DNA of 14,238 nucleotides from positions 1 to 14,238 of the forward strand of contig CAKSSZ010000020.1 of assembly GCA_934489915.1 (NCBI GenBank), in the 5' to 3' direction. Under the pieces are notes generated by a model, which was not told the DNA's origin, searched no databases, and was given only the letters and a program-made list of their open reading frames with translations. Source of the stretch: an uncultured Clostridia bacterium. GTDB taxonomy: Bacteria; Bacillota; Clostridia; HGM11514. The position numbers and the translations under genes were made by a program. Shown here in pieces: positions 1 through 5,845 of this stretch (its first letter is position 1; each line of letters starts with the position of its first letter).

Positions 1-4
1 ATAT

Positions 5-35
5 AGGAGCTGCCGTTCGCCAAAACGCAGCTTCA
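5..35 (+). promoter_or_regulatory. 3' end of a probable L10 (rplJ) autoregulatory leader
   Basis: AGCTG at 8-12 pairs with CAGCT at 28-32, and CGTT at 14-17 pairs with AACG at 24-27. This gives a 9-bp hairpin with a one-base bulge and a 6-base loop, 27 bases before the rplJ Shine-Dalgarno. In Firmicutes the rplJL transcript commonly carries an L10-leader structure bound by the L10-L12 complex for feedback control. Position and bulged stem fit that idea, but most of the leader lies outside the window, so the identity is inferred from location. Confidence 0.4.
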
Positions 36-75
36 TTCTTACACATTTATCGTCTGTTAGGAGGTGAACAATGGT

Positions 76-606
76 ATGCCAAATGATAAGGTACTGGAAC
101 AAAAGAAGGCAATGGTAGAGGAAATGTCTCAAAAGCTTTCCCAGGCTGCCGCCGGCGTGTTTGTGGATTACAGAGGTCTGACCGTAGAGGAGGACACCAA
201 GCTCCGTAACGAGCTGAGAGCCGCAGGCGTTGAGTATAAGGTTGTGAAAAACAGCATTCTCAAATTTGCTGCTGAGCAGCAAGGTCTGAACGAGCTGGAT
301 CCGTTCCTGAACGGACCCACCGCAGTTGCTTTGTGCGAGTCTGACGCGGTTGCCCCTGCGAAGGTCTTATCAAAATTTGCTAAAGACATTGAAGCGCTTG
401 AAATCAAGACAGGTTTTGTCGACGGGAAGGTAATCGGCCTCGACGAAATTAAGGCTTTGGCAGATTTGCCGTCCAAGGAGGTTTTGGTTGCAAAGGCTCT
501 GGGCGGTTTGAATGCTCCGATTTCCGGATTTGTAAATGTGCTTAATGCAAATCTGCGTGGCCTTGCAATTGTTCTGAATGCAATTGCAGAGCAAAAATCA
601 GCATAA
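76..606 (+). CDS. rplJ: 50S ribosomal protein L10
   Basis: L10 forms the base of the ribosomal stalk: it binds 23S rRNA and anchors L7/L12 dimers that recruit translation factors. The 176-residue product has the family's usual length. It shows the N-terminal L10 signatures DYRGLTV (about 31-37) and EYKVVKNSI (about 53-61), then GPTAVAL (about 80-86). The C-terminal helix that binds L7/L12 is present and rich in Ala and Leu. The start is set at ATG 76 because AGGAGG at 59-64 sits 11 bases upstream; an in-frame GTG at 64 overlaps that site and is unlikely to be used. The gene is the first of a two-gene unit with rplL, 30 bases apart, and the partial leader upstream suggests autoregulation by L10. 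The identification is secure. Confidence 0.97.
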   Translation: MPNDKVLEQKKAMVEEMSQKLSQAAAGVFVDYRGLTVEEDTKLRNELRAAGVEYKVVKNSILKFAAEQQGLNELDPFLNGPTAVALCESDAVAPAKVLSKFAKDIEALEIKTGFVDGKVIGLDEIKALADLPSKEVLVAKALGGLNAPISGFVNVLNANLRGLAIVLNAIAEQKSA

Positions 607-636
607 CAATTTGTAATAGTGGAGGTAAACAATACA

Positions 637-1017
637 ATGAGTGAAAAAGTAACAAACCTGATTGAAGAAGTAAAAAGCTTAACCGTTCTGGAACTGTCCG
701 AACTGGTAAAGGCTCTGGAAGAAGAATTCGGCGTATCCGCTGCTGCTCCTGTTGCTGTAGCTGCTGCTCCCGCTGCCGGCGGTGCTGCTCCTGCTGCTGA
801 AGAGAAGAGCGAATTCGACGTAGTTCTGAAAGAAGCAGGCGGCTCCAAGCTGAACGTAATCAAACTGGTTCGTGAAGCTACCGGCCTGGGTCTGAAGGAA
901 GCAAAAGAAGCTGTTGACGGCGCTCCCACCACCCTGAAAGAGGGCATGGCTAAGGAAGAAGCAGAAGCTCTGAAAGCGAAGCTGGAAGAAGCCGGCGCAA
1001 CGGTTGAATTAAAGTAA
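637..1017 (+). CDS. rplL: 50S ribosomal protein L7/L12
   Basis: This is the mobile stalk protein that contacts elongation factors and activates their GTPase; it binds as dimers to L10. The 126 residues divide as in the family. The N-terminal dimerisation helices cover about 1-35, an Ala/Pro-rich flexible hinge about 38-60, and the globular domain the rest. The latter contains [29 protein letters not shown] and a C-terminal VELK. ATG 637 is chosen because GGAGG at 621-625 is 11 bases upstream; the longer reading from 619 starts at a non-ATG codon before that site. Codon use is strongly biased (GCT, GAA, CTG), as expected for a highly expressed gene. It follows rplJ and is closed by the terminator near 1113-1142. 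Confidence 0.97.
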   Translation: MSEKVTNLIEEVKSLTVLELSELVKALEEEFGVSAAAPVAVAAAPAAGGAAPAAEEKSEFDVVLKEAGGSKLNVIKLVREATGLGLKEAKEAVDGAPTTLKEGMAKEEAEALKAKLEEAGATVELK

Positions 1018-1059
1018 GCTCTCTTCCCATTTTAATGTATCATTAGACGCTTTATAAGA

Positions 1060-1085
1060 AAGTTTCGGGTTTTAAAAGTTTCGGG
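1060..1085 (+). repeat. Short direct repeat downstream of rplL
   Basis: The 10-mer AAGTTTCGGG occurs at 1060-1069 and again at 1076-1085, separated by six bases. It lies between the rplL stop and the terminator hairpin. No function is evident; chance in a short intergenic stretch is possible. The rest of 1018-1286 holds only the terminator and the xth promoter. Confidence 0.4.
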
Positions 1086-1103
1086 GTATTAATAGAACGG
1101 ACT

Positions 1104-1142
1104 AAAAAAATGCAGAGGATTTTCATCTCCTCTGTTTTTTTT
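1104..1142 (+). terminator. Rho-independent terminator of rplJL
   Basis: CAGAGGA at 1113-1119 pairs perfectly with TCCTCTG at 1128-1134 across an 8-base loop. It is followed by eight T residues at 1135-1142. A run of seven A residues at 1104-1110 can extend the stem. It ends the ribosomal protein unit before the xth promoter. Confidence 0.9.
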
Positions 1143-1216
1143 GCCCAAAATCGCCCTCCCGGGTGCCGCTCCACCGCCGCTTTCTCTCAAAAATGCCCCT
1201 CGCCCACCCCCCGGGC

Positions 1217-1245
1217 TTGACTTTCCCGCCGATTCCTGATACAAT
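1217..1245 (+). promoter_or_regulatory. Sigma-A promoter of xth
   Basis: A -35 box TTGACT at 1217-1222 and a -10 box TACAAT at 1240-1245 are separated by exactly 17 bases. Each differs from consensus at one position. The inferred start lies about 35 bases before the xth ATG, just after the rplL terminator. Confidence 0.85.
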
Positions 1246-1286
1246 AATACAAAACAGAAAAAATGGAACGGTAAAGGAGCAAACCA

Positions 1287-2042
1287 ATGAAAAAATTTAT
1301 TTCCTGGAACGTAAACGGACTGAGAGCCTGCCTGGGCAAGGGCTTTGAAGAGATCATCAGAGAGCTGGACGCAGACGCAGTCTGTCTCCAGGAAACAAAA
1401 ATGCAGGAGGGGCAGGCGCAGCTCAGCCTGCCGGGCTATCATATGTACTGGAACTCCGCAGAAAAGAAGGGCTATTCCGGCACCGCCCTCCTGACCCGGG
1501 AGGAACCGCTGCAGGTGACCTACGGCATGAACCGCCCGGAGCATGACCGGGAGGGGCGGCTGATCACAGCAGAATTCCCGGACTGGTTCCTGGTCACCTG
1601 CTATACCCCCAACTCCCAAAACGAGCTGAAACGGCTGGACTACCGCATGGACTGGGAGGACGCTTTTTTGGCGTACCTGCAAGAGCTGGACAGCCAAAAG
1701 CCGGTGATCCTCTGCGGGGATCTGAACGTGGCACATGAGGAAATCGACCTGAAGAACCCCAAAACCAACCGGCGCAACGCAGGCTTTACCGATGAGGAGC
1801 GGGAAAAGCTCACCCGCCTGCTGGACGCAGGCTTTCTCGATACCTACCGCTATTTTTACCCGGAGCAGGAAGGGGTCTATTCCTGGTGGTCTTACCGGTT
1901 CCGCGCCCGGGAGAAAAACGCCGGCTGGCGCATTGACTATTTTCTCACCTCCCGCCGCCTGGCAGACCGGCTGACCGGCGCCGCCATCCATACTGAAATT
2001 TACGGCTCGGATCATTGCCCGGTGGAGCTCTGCCTGTCTTAA
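1287..2042 (+). CDS. xth: Exodeoxyribonuclease III (Xth/ExoA family AP endonuclease)
   Basis: Exonuclease III cuts DNA 5' to abasic sites and degrades 3' ends in base excision repair. The 251-residue product has the complete endonuclease/exonuclease/phosphatase fold signature. It has WNVNG at 7-11, LQETK at 34-38 with the metal-binding Glu36, and CYTPN at 105-109. GDLNVAH at 144-150 supplies Asp145 and Asn147, WWSYR lies at 200-204, and SDHCP at 241-245 carries the catalytic Asp242-His243 pair. Length matches the ExoA/Xth subfamily (about 250). AAGGAG near 1274-1279 precedes the ATG. It is a single-gene unit with its own promoter and terminator. The subfamily (ExoA versus ExoIII proper) is not separable by eye. 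Confidence 0.95.
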   Translation: MKKFISWNVNGLRACLGKGFEEIIRELDADAVCLQETKMQEGQAQLSLPGYHMYWNSAEKKGYSGTALLTREEPLQVTYGMNRPEHDREGRLITAEFPDWFLVTCYTPNSQNELKRLDYRMDWEDAFLAYLQELDSQKPVILCGDLNVAHEEIDLKNPKTNRRNAGFTDEEREKLTRLLDAGFLDTYRYFYPEQEGVYSWWSYRFRAREKNAGWRIDYFLTSRRLADRLTGAAIHTEIYGSDHCPVELCLS

Positions 2043-2060
2043 TTGCCATCCTTTGCCCGA

Positions 2061-2110
2061 AAAGAGAGGGGGCAGCAAAACGAATCCGTTTTGCTGCCCC
2101 CTCTTTTCTT
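2061..2110 (+). terminator. Strong bidirectional terminator between xth and spoVM
   Basis: The arm 2065-2082 pairs perfectly with 2087-2104 across the 4-base loop AATC, an 18-bp stem. On the plus strand it runs into TTTTCTTTCTT. On the minus strand the flanking AAA at 2061-2063 gives a shorter T tract, so it can also end the sporulation operon arriving from the right. Confidence 0.93.
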
Positions 2111-2112
2111 TC

Positions 2113-2184
2113 TTACCCAACCTTAAAAATGCTTTTTAAAATTTTTCCCCAGAATTTCGTAGGCCGAACCACAATGATCTTCAT
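2113..2184 (-). CDS. spoVM: SpoVM-like forespore-surface peptide (23 aa)
   Basis: This tiny ORF translates as MKIIVVRPTKFWGKILKSIF plus KVG. B. subtilis SpoVM, a 26-residue amphipathic peptide, recognises the convex forespore membrane and anchors SpoIVA for coat assembly. Aligned to it without gaps, Lys2, Lys10, Phe11, Gly13 and Ile15 are identical and Lys17 is conservative (Arg). The alternation of basic and hydrophobic residues fits a surface-lying helix. A strong site, AGGAGG at 2192-2197, is 7 bases from the ATG. It is the last gene of a minus-strand run after spoVAC, spoVAD and a 47-residue membrane peptide, and ends just before the shared terminator. The proline sits at position 8 rather than 9 as in B. 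subtilis. Identity rests on alignment by eye and sporulation context. Confidence 0.78.
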   Translation of the reverse strand: MKIIVVRPTKFWGKILKSIFKVG

Positions 2185-2199
2185 CCTCTTCCCTCCTTG

Positions 2200-2343
2200 T
2201 TATTTGAGCAGCAGCAGTCCTGCAAACAACAGCAGCAGGCAAAGCAGAACAATAATGACGCATTCCGGAAGAAGAAAGGTGATAAAGATTGCCGCAGACA
2301 GCATCATAATAAACAGTCCTGCGCCGCGATTTTTTTTACACAC
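2200..2343 (-). CDS. Small hydrophobic membrane peptide (47 aa), unknown function
   Basis: A 48-codon frame starts at GTG 2343 and stops at TAA 2200-2202. It has a basic N-terminus (MCKKNRGAG) followed by two hydrophobic stretches, about residues 10-24 and 27-46, around a Pro-Glu-Cys turn. That is the layout of a two-pass or hairpin membrane peptide. GGAGG at 2347-2351 is only 3 bases from the GTG, which is close but usable; the ATG at 2345 is in another frame and stops after 14 codons. Its stop is 15 bases from the SpoVM-like ATG, so the two are probably co-translated. About 30 bases upstream, CATATAGT (2369-2376, minus) resembles a sigma-E -10 box, but no matching -35 is seen. No family is recognised; a sporulation membrane role is inferred from neighbours only. 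Confidence 0.6.
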   Translation of the reverse strand: MCKKNRGAGLFIMMLSAAIFITFLLPECVIIVLLCLLLLFAGLLLLK

Positions 2344-2403
2344 ATTCCTCCCCCCTTTTCGTACCTTCACTATATGCAGCCGGAGGTAAAAGGTGCCTTT
2401 CTT

Positions 2404-3411
2404 TTATGCTTCAATGGTTAAAGCGTAGCTGATCCCCAAGATACTTTCCCCCTGCATACAGGTGGTGGGGCTCATCAGTGCGCCGGTGGGGGCAAATAAA
2501 ATCCGCTTCCACTCGCCCTTTCGCAGCCGCCTGAGGAGATGGCCGCACAGCACCGTTGCCGCACAGGCACAGCCGCTTGCCCCGGCGTGAACATCCTGCC
2601 GGGCACGGTCGAAAATCAGACAGCCGCAGTCCTCATATCCAACGGATAAATCCATCCCGTTTTCCGCCGCCAGCCGCACCGCTAACTCCCGCCCTACAAA
2701 GCCCAGATCGCCGGAAAAAATCATGTCGTAATCCGCCGGGCTGCGGCCGGTGTCTTTGCAGTGGTTGATCACCGTGTCCACAAAGGCAGGCGCCATGGCC
2801 GCCCCCATGTTGTTCGGGTCTGTCACCCCCCGGTCTACCATTGTCCCTAAGGTCGCATGGGTCACCCAAGGCCCCTCCCCGCTTGATGCCAGCACCGCCG
2901 CACCTGCGCCGGTCACCGTCCACTGTGCCGTGGGGGTGCGCTGCCCGCCGTATTCCAGAGGGGTGCGGAATTGCTTTTCCGCCGAGCAAAAGTGGCTGGA
3001 GGTCGCCGCCACCGCCGTCTCCAGCCAGCCGCTGCTGATGAGGGAGGCAGCCACCAGCATCGCCTCCGCCATGGTGGAGCAGGCGCCGTATACCCCCAGC
3101 AAGGGGCGGTGGAACTGCTGCACTGCAAACGCCGTGGAGGTGCATTGGTTCATCAGATCCCCGGACACAATGCACCCCACCTGATCCCAGGAAAGCTCCG
3201 CCTTTTCCACCGCCATGGAAACCGCCGCCTTTAAAAATTTGCTTTCCGCCGCCTCCCAGCTTTTTTCCTCCCATAAGGGATCCGGCACCAGCAAATCGAA
3301 ATCCGCCGCCAGGGGTCCCTCACTCTCCTTTTTGCTGCCCGCCGCAGCAGACTGTAAAATCACCGGCGGCCGTGCAAACGCCACCGTCCGGTTCCCCAAT
3401 CTCTGATCCAT
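2404..3411 (-). CDS. spoVAD: Stage V sporulation protein AD (dipicolinic acid-binding)
   Basis: SpoVAD is a thiolase-fold protein of the SpoVA system. It binds dipicolinic acid and takes part in its import into the forespore and release at germination. The 335-residue product has the family length and opening (LGNRTVAFARPPVILQSAA). VGCIVSGDLMNQ is at about 78-89, the thiolase-like elbow YGACSTM at about 108-114, ATSSHFCSAEKQFRTPLEYG at 136-155, and VTGAGAAVL at about 166-174. The C-terminal part contains GEWKRILFAPTGALMSP. Cys111 and His140 lie where related enzymes have catalytic residues. The ATG at 3411 has GGGGAGG 7 bases upstream and begins 15 bases after the spoVAC stop, so the two are one operon. 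In many Clostridia spoVAE comes next; here a 47-residue peptide does. Confidence 0.95.
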   Translation of the reverse strand: MDQRLGNRTVAFARPPVILQSAAAGSKKESEGPLAADFDLLVPDPLWEEKSWEAAESKFLKAAVSMAVEKAELSWDQVGCIVSGDLMNQCTSTAFAVQQFHRPLLGVYGACSTMAEAMLVAASLISSGWLETAVAATSSHFCSAEKQFRTPLEYGGQRTPTAQWTVTGAGAAVLASSGEGPWVTHATLGTMVDRGVTDPNNMGAAMAPAFVDTVINHCKDTGRSPADYDMIFSGDLGFVGRELAVRLAAENGMDLSVGYEDCGCLIFDRARQDVHAGASGCACAATVLCGHLLRRLRKGEWKRILFAPTGALMSPTTCMQGESILGISYALTIEA

Positions 3412-3426
3412 GCTCCATCCTCCCCG

Positions 3427-3873
3427 TTACAATAATCCCAGCAGCAAATGCACCGCCCCCAGCACCGCCGCCGATAAAATCCCGTACACAATCACCGGCC
3501 CTGCAATGATAAACATCTTGGCGGCAATCCCGGTGACCATGCCCTCGGTTTTATATTCCAGCGCAGGGGATACCACCGCATTGGCAAACCCGGTAATAGG
3601 CACCAGCGTGCCCGCCCCTGCAAAGCGTGCCAGGTCGTCATACCAGCCGATCCCGGTAAACAGCGCACTGCAAAAAATCAGGATGATGGAAACAAAGGAG
3701 GACGCCGCCTCCCGCTCCATCCCCACCAACCGGAACACATTGCTCAGCCCCTGCCCCACCGTGCAGATGGCGCCGCCGATGACAAACGCACAAAAGCAAT
3801 TTTTGAGTACGGGAGAGGGAGGAGACGCCTCCTTCACCTTTTGCTGATACCGCTTATTTTCCTGCTGACCCAT
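3427..3873 (-). CDS. spoVAC: Stage V sporulation protein AC
   Basis: SpoVAC is a small integral membrane protein thought to form a mechanosensitive channel in the spore inner membrane, used for dipicolinic acid movement. The product has 148 residues, close to the usual 150. It starts with a polar segment (KRYQQKVKEA) before the first hydrophobic stretch at about 24-44, with GGAICTVGQGL. Further membrane segments lie at about 57-76, 85-105 (GAGTLVPITGFANAVVSPAL) and 112-148. The family marker EYKTEGMVTGIAAKMF follows the third segment. AAAGGA is about 9 bases upstream of the start. A sigma-G-type promoter 47-76 bases upstream implies forespore-specific expression of this gene and the genes behind it. 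Confidence 0.95.
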   Translation of the reverse strand: MGQQENKRYQQKVKEASPPSPVLKNCFCAFVIGGAICTVGQGLSNVFRLVGMEREAASSFVSIILIFCSALFTGIGWYDDLARFAGAGTLVPITGFANAVVSPALEYKTEGMVTGIAAKMFIIAGPVIVYGILSAAVLGAVHLLLGLL

Positions 3874-3919
3874 GAAAAAACGTCCTTTCTGTTTGATGTA
3901 GTACGGTCACTCTACTCAT

Positions 3920-3949
3920 TATTATGGAATCCTCCCCGGCATTTTATAC
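3920..3949 (-). promoter_or_regulatory. Sigma-G-like forespore promoter of the spoVA-spoVM operon
   Basis: On the minus strand GTATA (3945-3949) is followed after exactly 18 bases by CATAATA (3920-3926). Both boxes fit the B. subtilis sigma-G pattern, about GHATR at -35 and CATnnTA at -10 with 17-18 bases between. spoVA genes are sigma-G dependent in B. subtilis. The inferred start is about 40 bases before the spoVAC ATG. Confidence 0.75.
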
Positions 3950-3968
3950 CGAACAGCAGAGGAAAAGT

Positions 3969-4006
3969 AAAAAGCAGCCATATCCGCTCACGGCGGTTAT
4001 GACTGC
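3969..4006 (-). terminator. Terminator of the mazEF unit
   Basis: Read on the minus strand, 4006-3993 pairs with 3987-3974 across a 5-base loop, with 13 of 14 positions paired (one of them a wobble) and a single A-A mismatch. Five T residues follow (3973-3969). It begins 7 bases after the mazF stop and separates it from the spoVAC promoter on the same strand. Confidence 0.8.
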
Positions 4007-4012
4007 CCTGTT

Positions 4013-4357
4013 TTACAAATCAAAGTAATTTCTGCAAGCCTCCAAAATTTTCTCCCGGGTCGCTTCTTCTGTAATCACACCGACTTTATTCACCAACCTG
4101 CCATGAGAAATCGTGCGAATCTGTTGGATCATCGCAACTGATAACTTTGGCAGACCCGTGATCTCCGGCGGCAATAGAATTTCAGTAGGATAGATTTTTT
4201 CATTTTCTTTCACACTCGATAACGGTAACACGGTGGAAACTGCCAAATGATGGTTCACACTGTCCGTGGAAATAATTAAAACCGGCCGGGTTCCACGCTG
4301 CTCACTCCCCTGTGTTGGGTCGAGATTACAAAAATAAAGCTCCCATTTACTCACCAT
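4013..4357 (-). CDS. mazF: MazF/PemK-family endoribonuclease toxin
   Basis: MazF toxins cleave mRNA at short specific sequences and are held inactive by a cognate antitoxin. The 114-residue product has the family length and motifs. It opens with KWELYFCNLDPTQGSEQRGTRPVLIIS, containing the conserved Gly-Ser-Glu-Gln loop and Arg24-Pro25, where Arg24 corresponds to the catalytic arginine. It continues with STVLPLSS at 41-48, LPKLSVAMIQQIRTIS at about 69-84 and the C-terminal helix. Its ATG overlaps the last 7 bases of the antitoxin gene, and GAGGTG lies about 8 bases upstream. The stretch is visibly richer in A+T than its neighbours and sits between unrelated operons, as expected of an acquired module. 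The cleavage specificity cannot be read from the sequence. Confidence 0.92.
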   Translation of the reverse strand: MVSKWELYFCNLDPTQGSEQRGTRPVLIISTDSVNHHLAVSTVLPLSSVKENEKIYPTEILLPPEITGLPKLSVAMIQQIRTISHGRLVNKVGVITEEATREKILEACRNYFDL

Positions 4358-4620
4358 TCCCCTAACACCTCGCTGTCAAAGGGATCAAAATCCTCCGCAC
4401 ATTTCTCGGTTCGTGCCAAAAAGGCGGCGTCTTTCGCAGCCTCCTGCATCATCTCGTCATATTCCCGTTTTTTTACTTGCTTCAAGTATGCCTCGAGGGC
4501 TTGACGTATTGCGAAATTCACAGACGGGATTTGCTGCTCCTCGGCCATCTGTTTCAGCTCGTCAAGATAGATAGAGGGAAGCGTTGCAGTAATTCTTACT
4601 GTTTTTGATCGGTTCATCAT
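4351..4620 (-). CDS. Ribbon-helix-helix antitoxin (MazE/CopG-like)
   Basis: This 89-residue protein is the likely antitoxin of the adjacent MazF. The N-terminus fits a ribbon-helix-helix DNA-binding domain: a beta strand (KTVRITATLP, 6-15), helix 1 (IYLDELKQMAEEQ) and helix 2 (VNFAIRQALEAYLKQ, about 34-48). It is followed by a charged C-terminal tail ending in DPFDSEVLGEW, the type of acidic, aromatic segment that plugs the toxin active site. AGGTGA lies just upstream of the first ATG; Met2 is a possible alternative start. As in EndoA-type systems, the domain probably binds its own promoter, directly upstream, for autorepression. That is inference from the family. Confidence 0.87.
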   Translation of the reverse strand: MMNRSKTVRITATLPSIYLDELKQMAEEQQIPSVNFAIRQALEAYLKQVKKREYDEMMQEAAKDAAFLARTEKCAEDFDPFDSEVLGEW

Positions 4621-4639
4621 TGCTCATCACCTCATTTCT

Positions 4640-4668
4640 ATTATATCCAAAAACATTTCTTTTGTCAA
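4640..4668 (-). promoter_or_regulatory. Perfect consensus sigma-A promoter of the toxin-antitoxin pair
   Basis: On the minus strand TTGACA (4663-4668) and TATAAT (4640-4645) are separated by 17 bases: full consensus at both boxes. The inferred transcript starts about 13 bases before the antitoxin ATG, so the leader holds little more than the ribosome binding site. Confidence 0.92.
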
Positions 4669-4696
4669 TCTTTTCTCCTGCCTTTTTTATGAATAC

Positions 4697-4726
4697 AAAA
4701 AACCCGCGGCGAACATTCGCCGCAGG
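4697..4726 (-). terminator. Terminator of the GH172 operon
   Basis: Read on the minus strand, CCTGCGGCGAA pairs with TTCGCCGCGGG (ten standard pairs and one T-G wobble), with the two central bases unpaired. Six T residues follow (4702-4697). It lies 13 bases beyond the stop of the downstream hydrolase copy. No such hairpin exists between the two copies, so they share one transcript end. Confidence 0.9.
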
Positions 4727-4739
4727 CTCTCTTCACTTC

Positions 4740-5798
4740 TTAAATGATTTCCAGCTCGTCTCTGCCCGGCAGGGGAGTCCGAGTCTTGCAGATCGTGTCC
4801 TGATACCAATAGCACACAGAAGAAATATCATCCTGGCGCAAATGGTAACGCCCATCCTTTTTCCAGCCCAGATCCTGCAGGGTTACCCGCAGCCCCTTTT
4901 CAAAATAGATGGGGTCGCAGATGTGCCAGCGGTACAGGGAGAACCGCTCCACCGCCTTGTACGCCCCGTCCGTAGGGCTCACAGCCGCCAGTCCCGCATA
5001 AGGCGTGCAGAAGGGGGTGTACCGTCCTTCCACGTCAAAATTCATGGAGCCGCAGATATAATCCTCCGTCCCGGTACCGCAGATGGTGGGGAATTCCGTA
5101 TCATTATCCATATAGAATTTGATTTCTCCCTCGCCCCACCAGCCGTTGTTGTACATACCCATGTATAAATAAGTCCCCACATACTTGCCCCGGCCGGTAA
5201 TGTGGTCTGCAATGGTGTGGATCCCGCCCTGCACCGGGTTGCTCCGGTTAAACATGGCGTGGAAATAACCGCTTTCCTTCGACAGCTTTTTCAGCTCATA
5301 ATCAATCTGGTAATACACAAAAGAGTCCCGGTCGCCCTGATTTTCCAAGGTGATTTTGCACCGGCTGTAAAAAGGCATTTCCCAATAGCAGTTAAATGCC
5401 TGCTGGGGGTTCACGCAGACGGGTATCGAGGTCAGCTGCGCATAATCCTGCGCCCCCGCCGCCGCAAAAAAGTCCCACAAGGGCACTTCCACAGACGGGA
5501 TCTCACTGCCGTCCCAGTAAAAACGAATGATGGAGCTGCGCTGCTGCTTGGGGGGATCGGTGATCCAAATATGCCGGATGGCGCCCTCCCCCTTGATGTC
5601 CGCCAGTACAAAGGTCTGCCCCGGCTCAATTTTTACGGAAGGAGAAACCTTCCATCCCTGCCCCAGATCCCGCGCGCAGTTCGCTCCGGTTCCTTCGGTT
5701 GCCCGGCCGCCCTGCCCCGGCTCGCCGGTGAAATTTTCCGGTGAAATGGAACGGGTCTGAATGCCCGGGGTAATTTCTGCCAATTGATTCATCAACAT
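4740..5798 (-). CDS. DUF2961/GH172-type glycoside hydrolase, downstream copy
   Basis: The 352-residue product resembles the DUF2961 family, now glycoside hydrolase family 172, whose studied members act on difructose dianhydride, alpha-fructofuranosides and D-arabinofuranans. Family-like features include the N-terminal NFTGEPGQGGRATEGTGAN region, IKGEGAIRHIWIT at 68-80, and RFYWDGSEIPSVEVPLWDFF at 92-111. NGWWGEGEIKFYMDND (218-233) is followed by CGTGTEDY (240-247). Glu225 and Glu245 lie in the two acidic motifs expected to hold the catalytic pair. There is no signal peptide or membrane segment, so it should act in the cytoplasm. AGGAGG lies 8 bases upstream of ATG 5798. It differs from the other copy by one residue (Pro11 here, Ala11 there). 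The substrate is not predictable, and no transporter is in the window. Confidence 0.85.
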   Translation of the reverse strand: MLMNQLAEITPGIQTRSISPENFTGEPGQGGRATEGTGANCARDLGQGWKVSPSVKIEPGQTFVLADIKGEGAIRHIWITDPPKQQRSSIIRFYWDGSEIPSVEVPLWDFFAAAGAQDYAQLTSIPVCVNPQQAFNCYWEMPFYSRCKITLENQGDRDSFVYYQIDYELKKLSKESGYFHAMFNRSNPVQGGIHTIADHITGRGKYVGTYLYMGMYNNGWWGEGEIKFYMDNDTEFPTICGTGTEDYICGSMNFDVEGRYTPFCTPYAGLAAVSPTDGAYKAVERFSLYRWHICDPIYFEKGLRVTLQDLGWKKDGRYHLRQDDISSVCYWYQDTICKTRTPLPGRDELEII

Positions 5799-5813
5799 TT
5801 TGATTTCCTCCTA
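4740..5813 (-). repeat. 1074-bp tandem duplication, unit 1
   Basis: This unit covers the complete hydrolase gene and its ribosome binding site and recurs at 5846-6919 (offset 1106). I see six substitutions: position 4749, and a cluster at 5751, 5757, 5763, 5768 and 5769. The roughly 1 kb between them appears identical. Homology stops abruptly at 4740 and 5813. Confidence 0.93.
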
Positions 5814-5845
5814 AAATGATCGCTTCCTATGGTTCAGATGGATCT
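5814..5845. other. 32-bp spacer between the tandem hydrolase genes
   Basis: The spacer has no terminator or recognisable promoter, which supports co-transcription of the two copies. The 8-mer AAATGATC at 5814-5821 recurs at 5848-5855, at the 3' end of the upstream gene, so the spacer is bounded by short direct repeats. Confidence 0.5.

Noticed and set aside
168..947. Long open frame antisense to rplJ and rplL (259 codons)
   Set aside because: It lies wholly opposite two certain ribosomal protein genes, has no ribosome binding site, and is a product of their codon bias.
1089..2120. 343-codon minus-strand frame opposite xth
   Set aside because: xth on the plus strand has every catalytic motif, a promoter and a ribosome site. 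The antisense frame runs through both terminators and has no recognisable domain.
5202..5744. 180-codon plus-strand frames opposite both hydrolase copies (also 6308-6850)
   Set aside because: They are mirror shadows of the hydrolase genes and are repeated only because the genes are.
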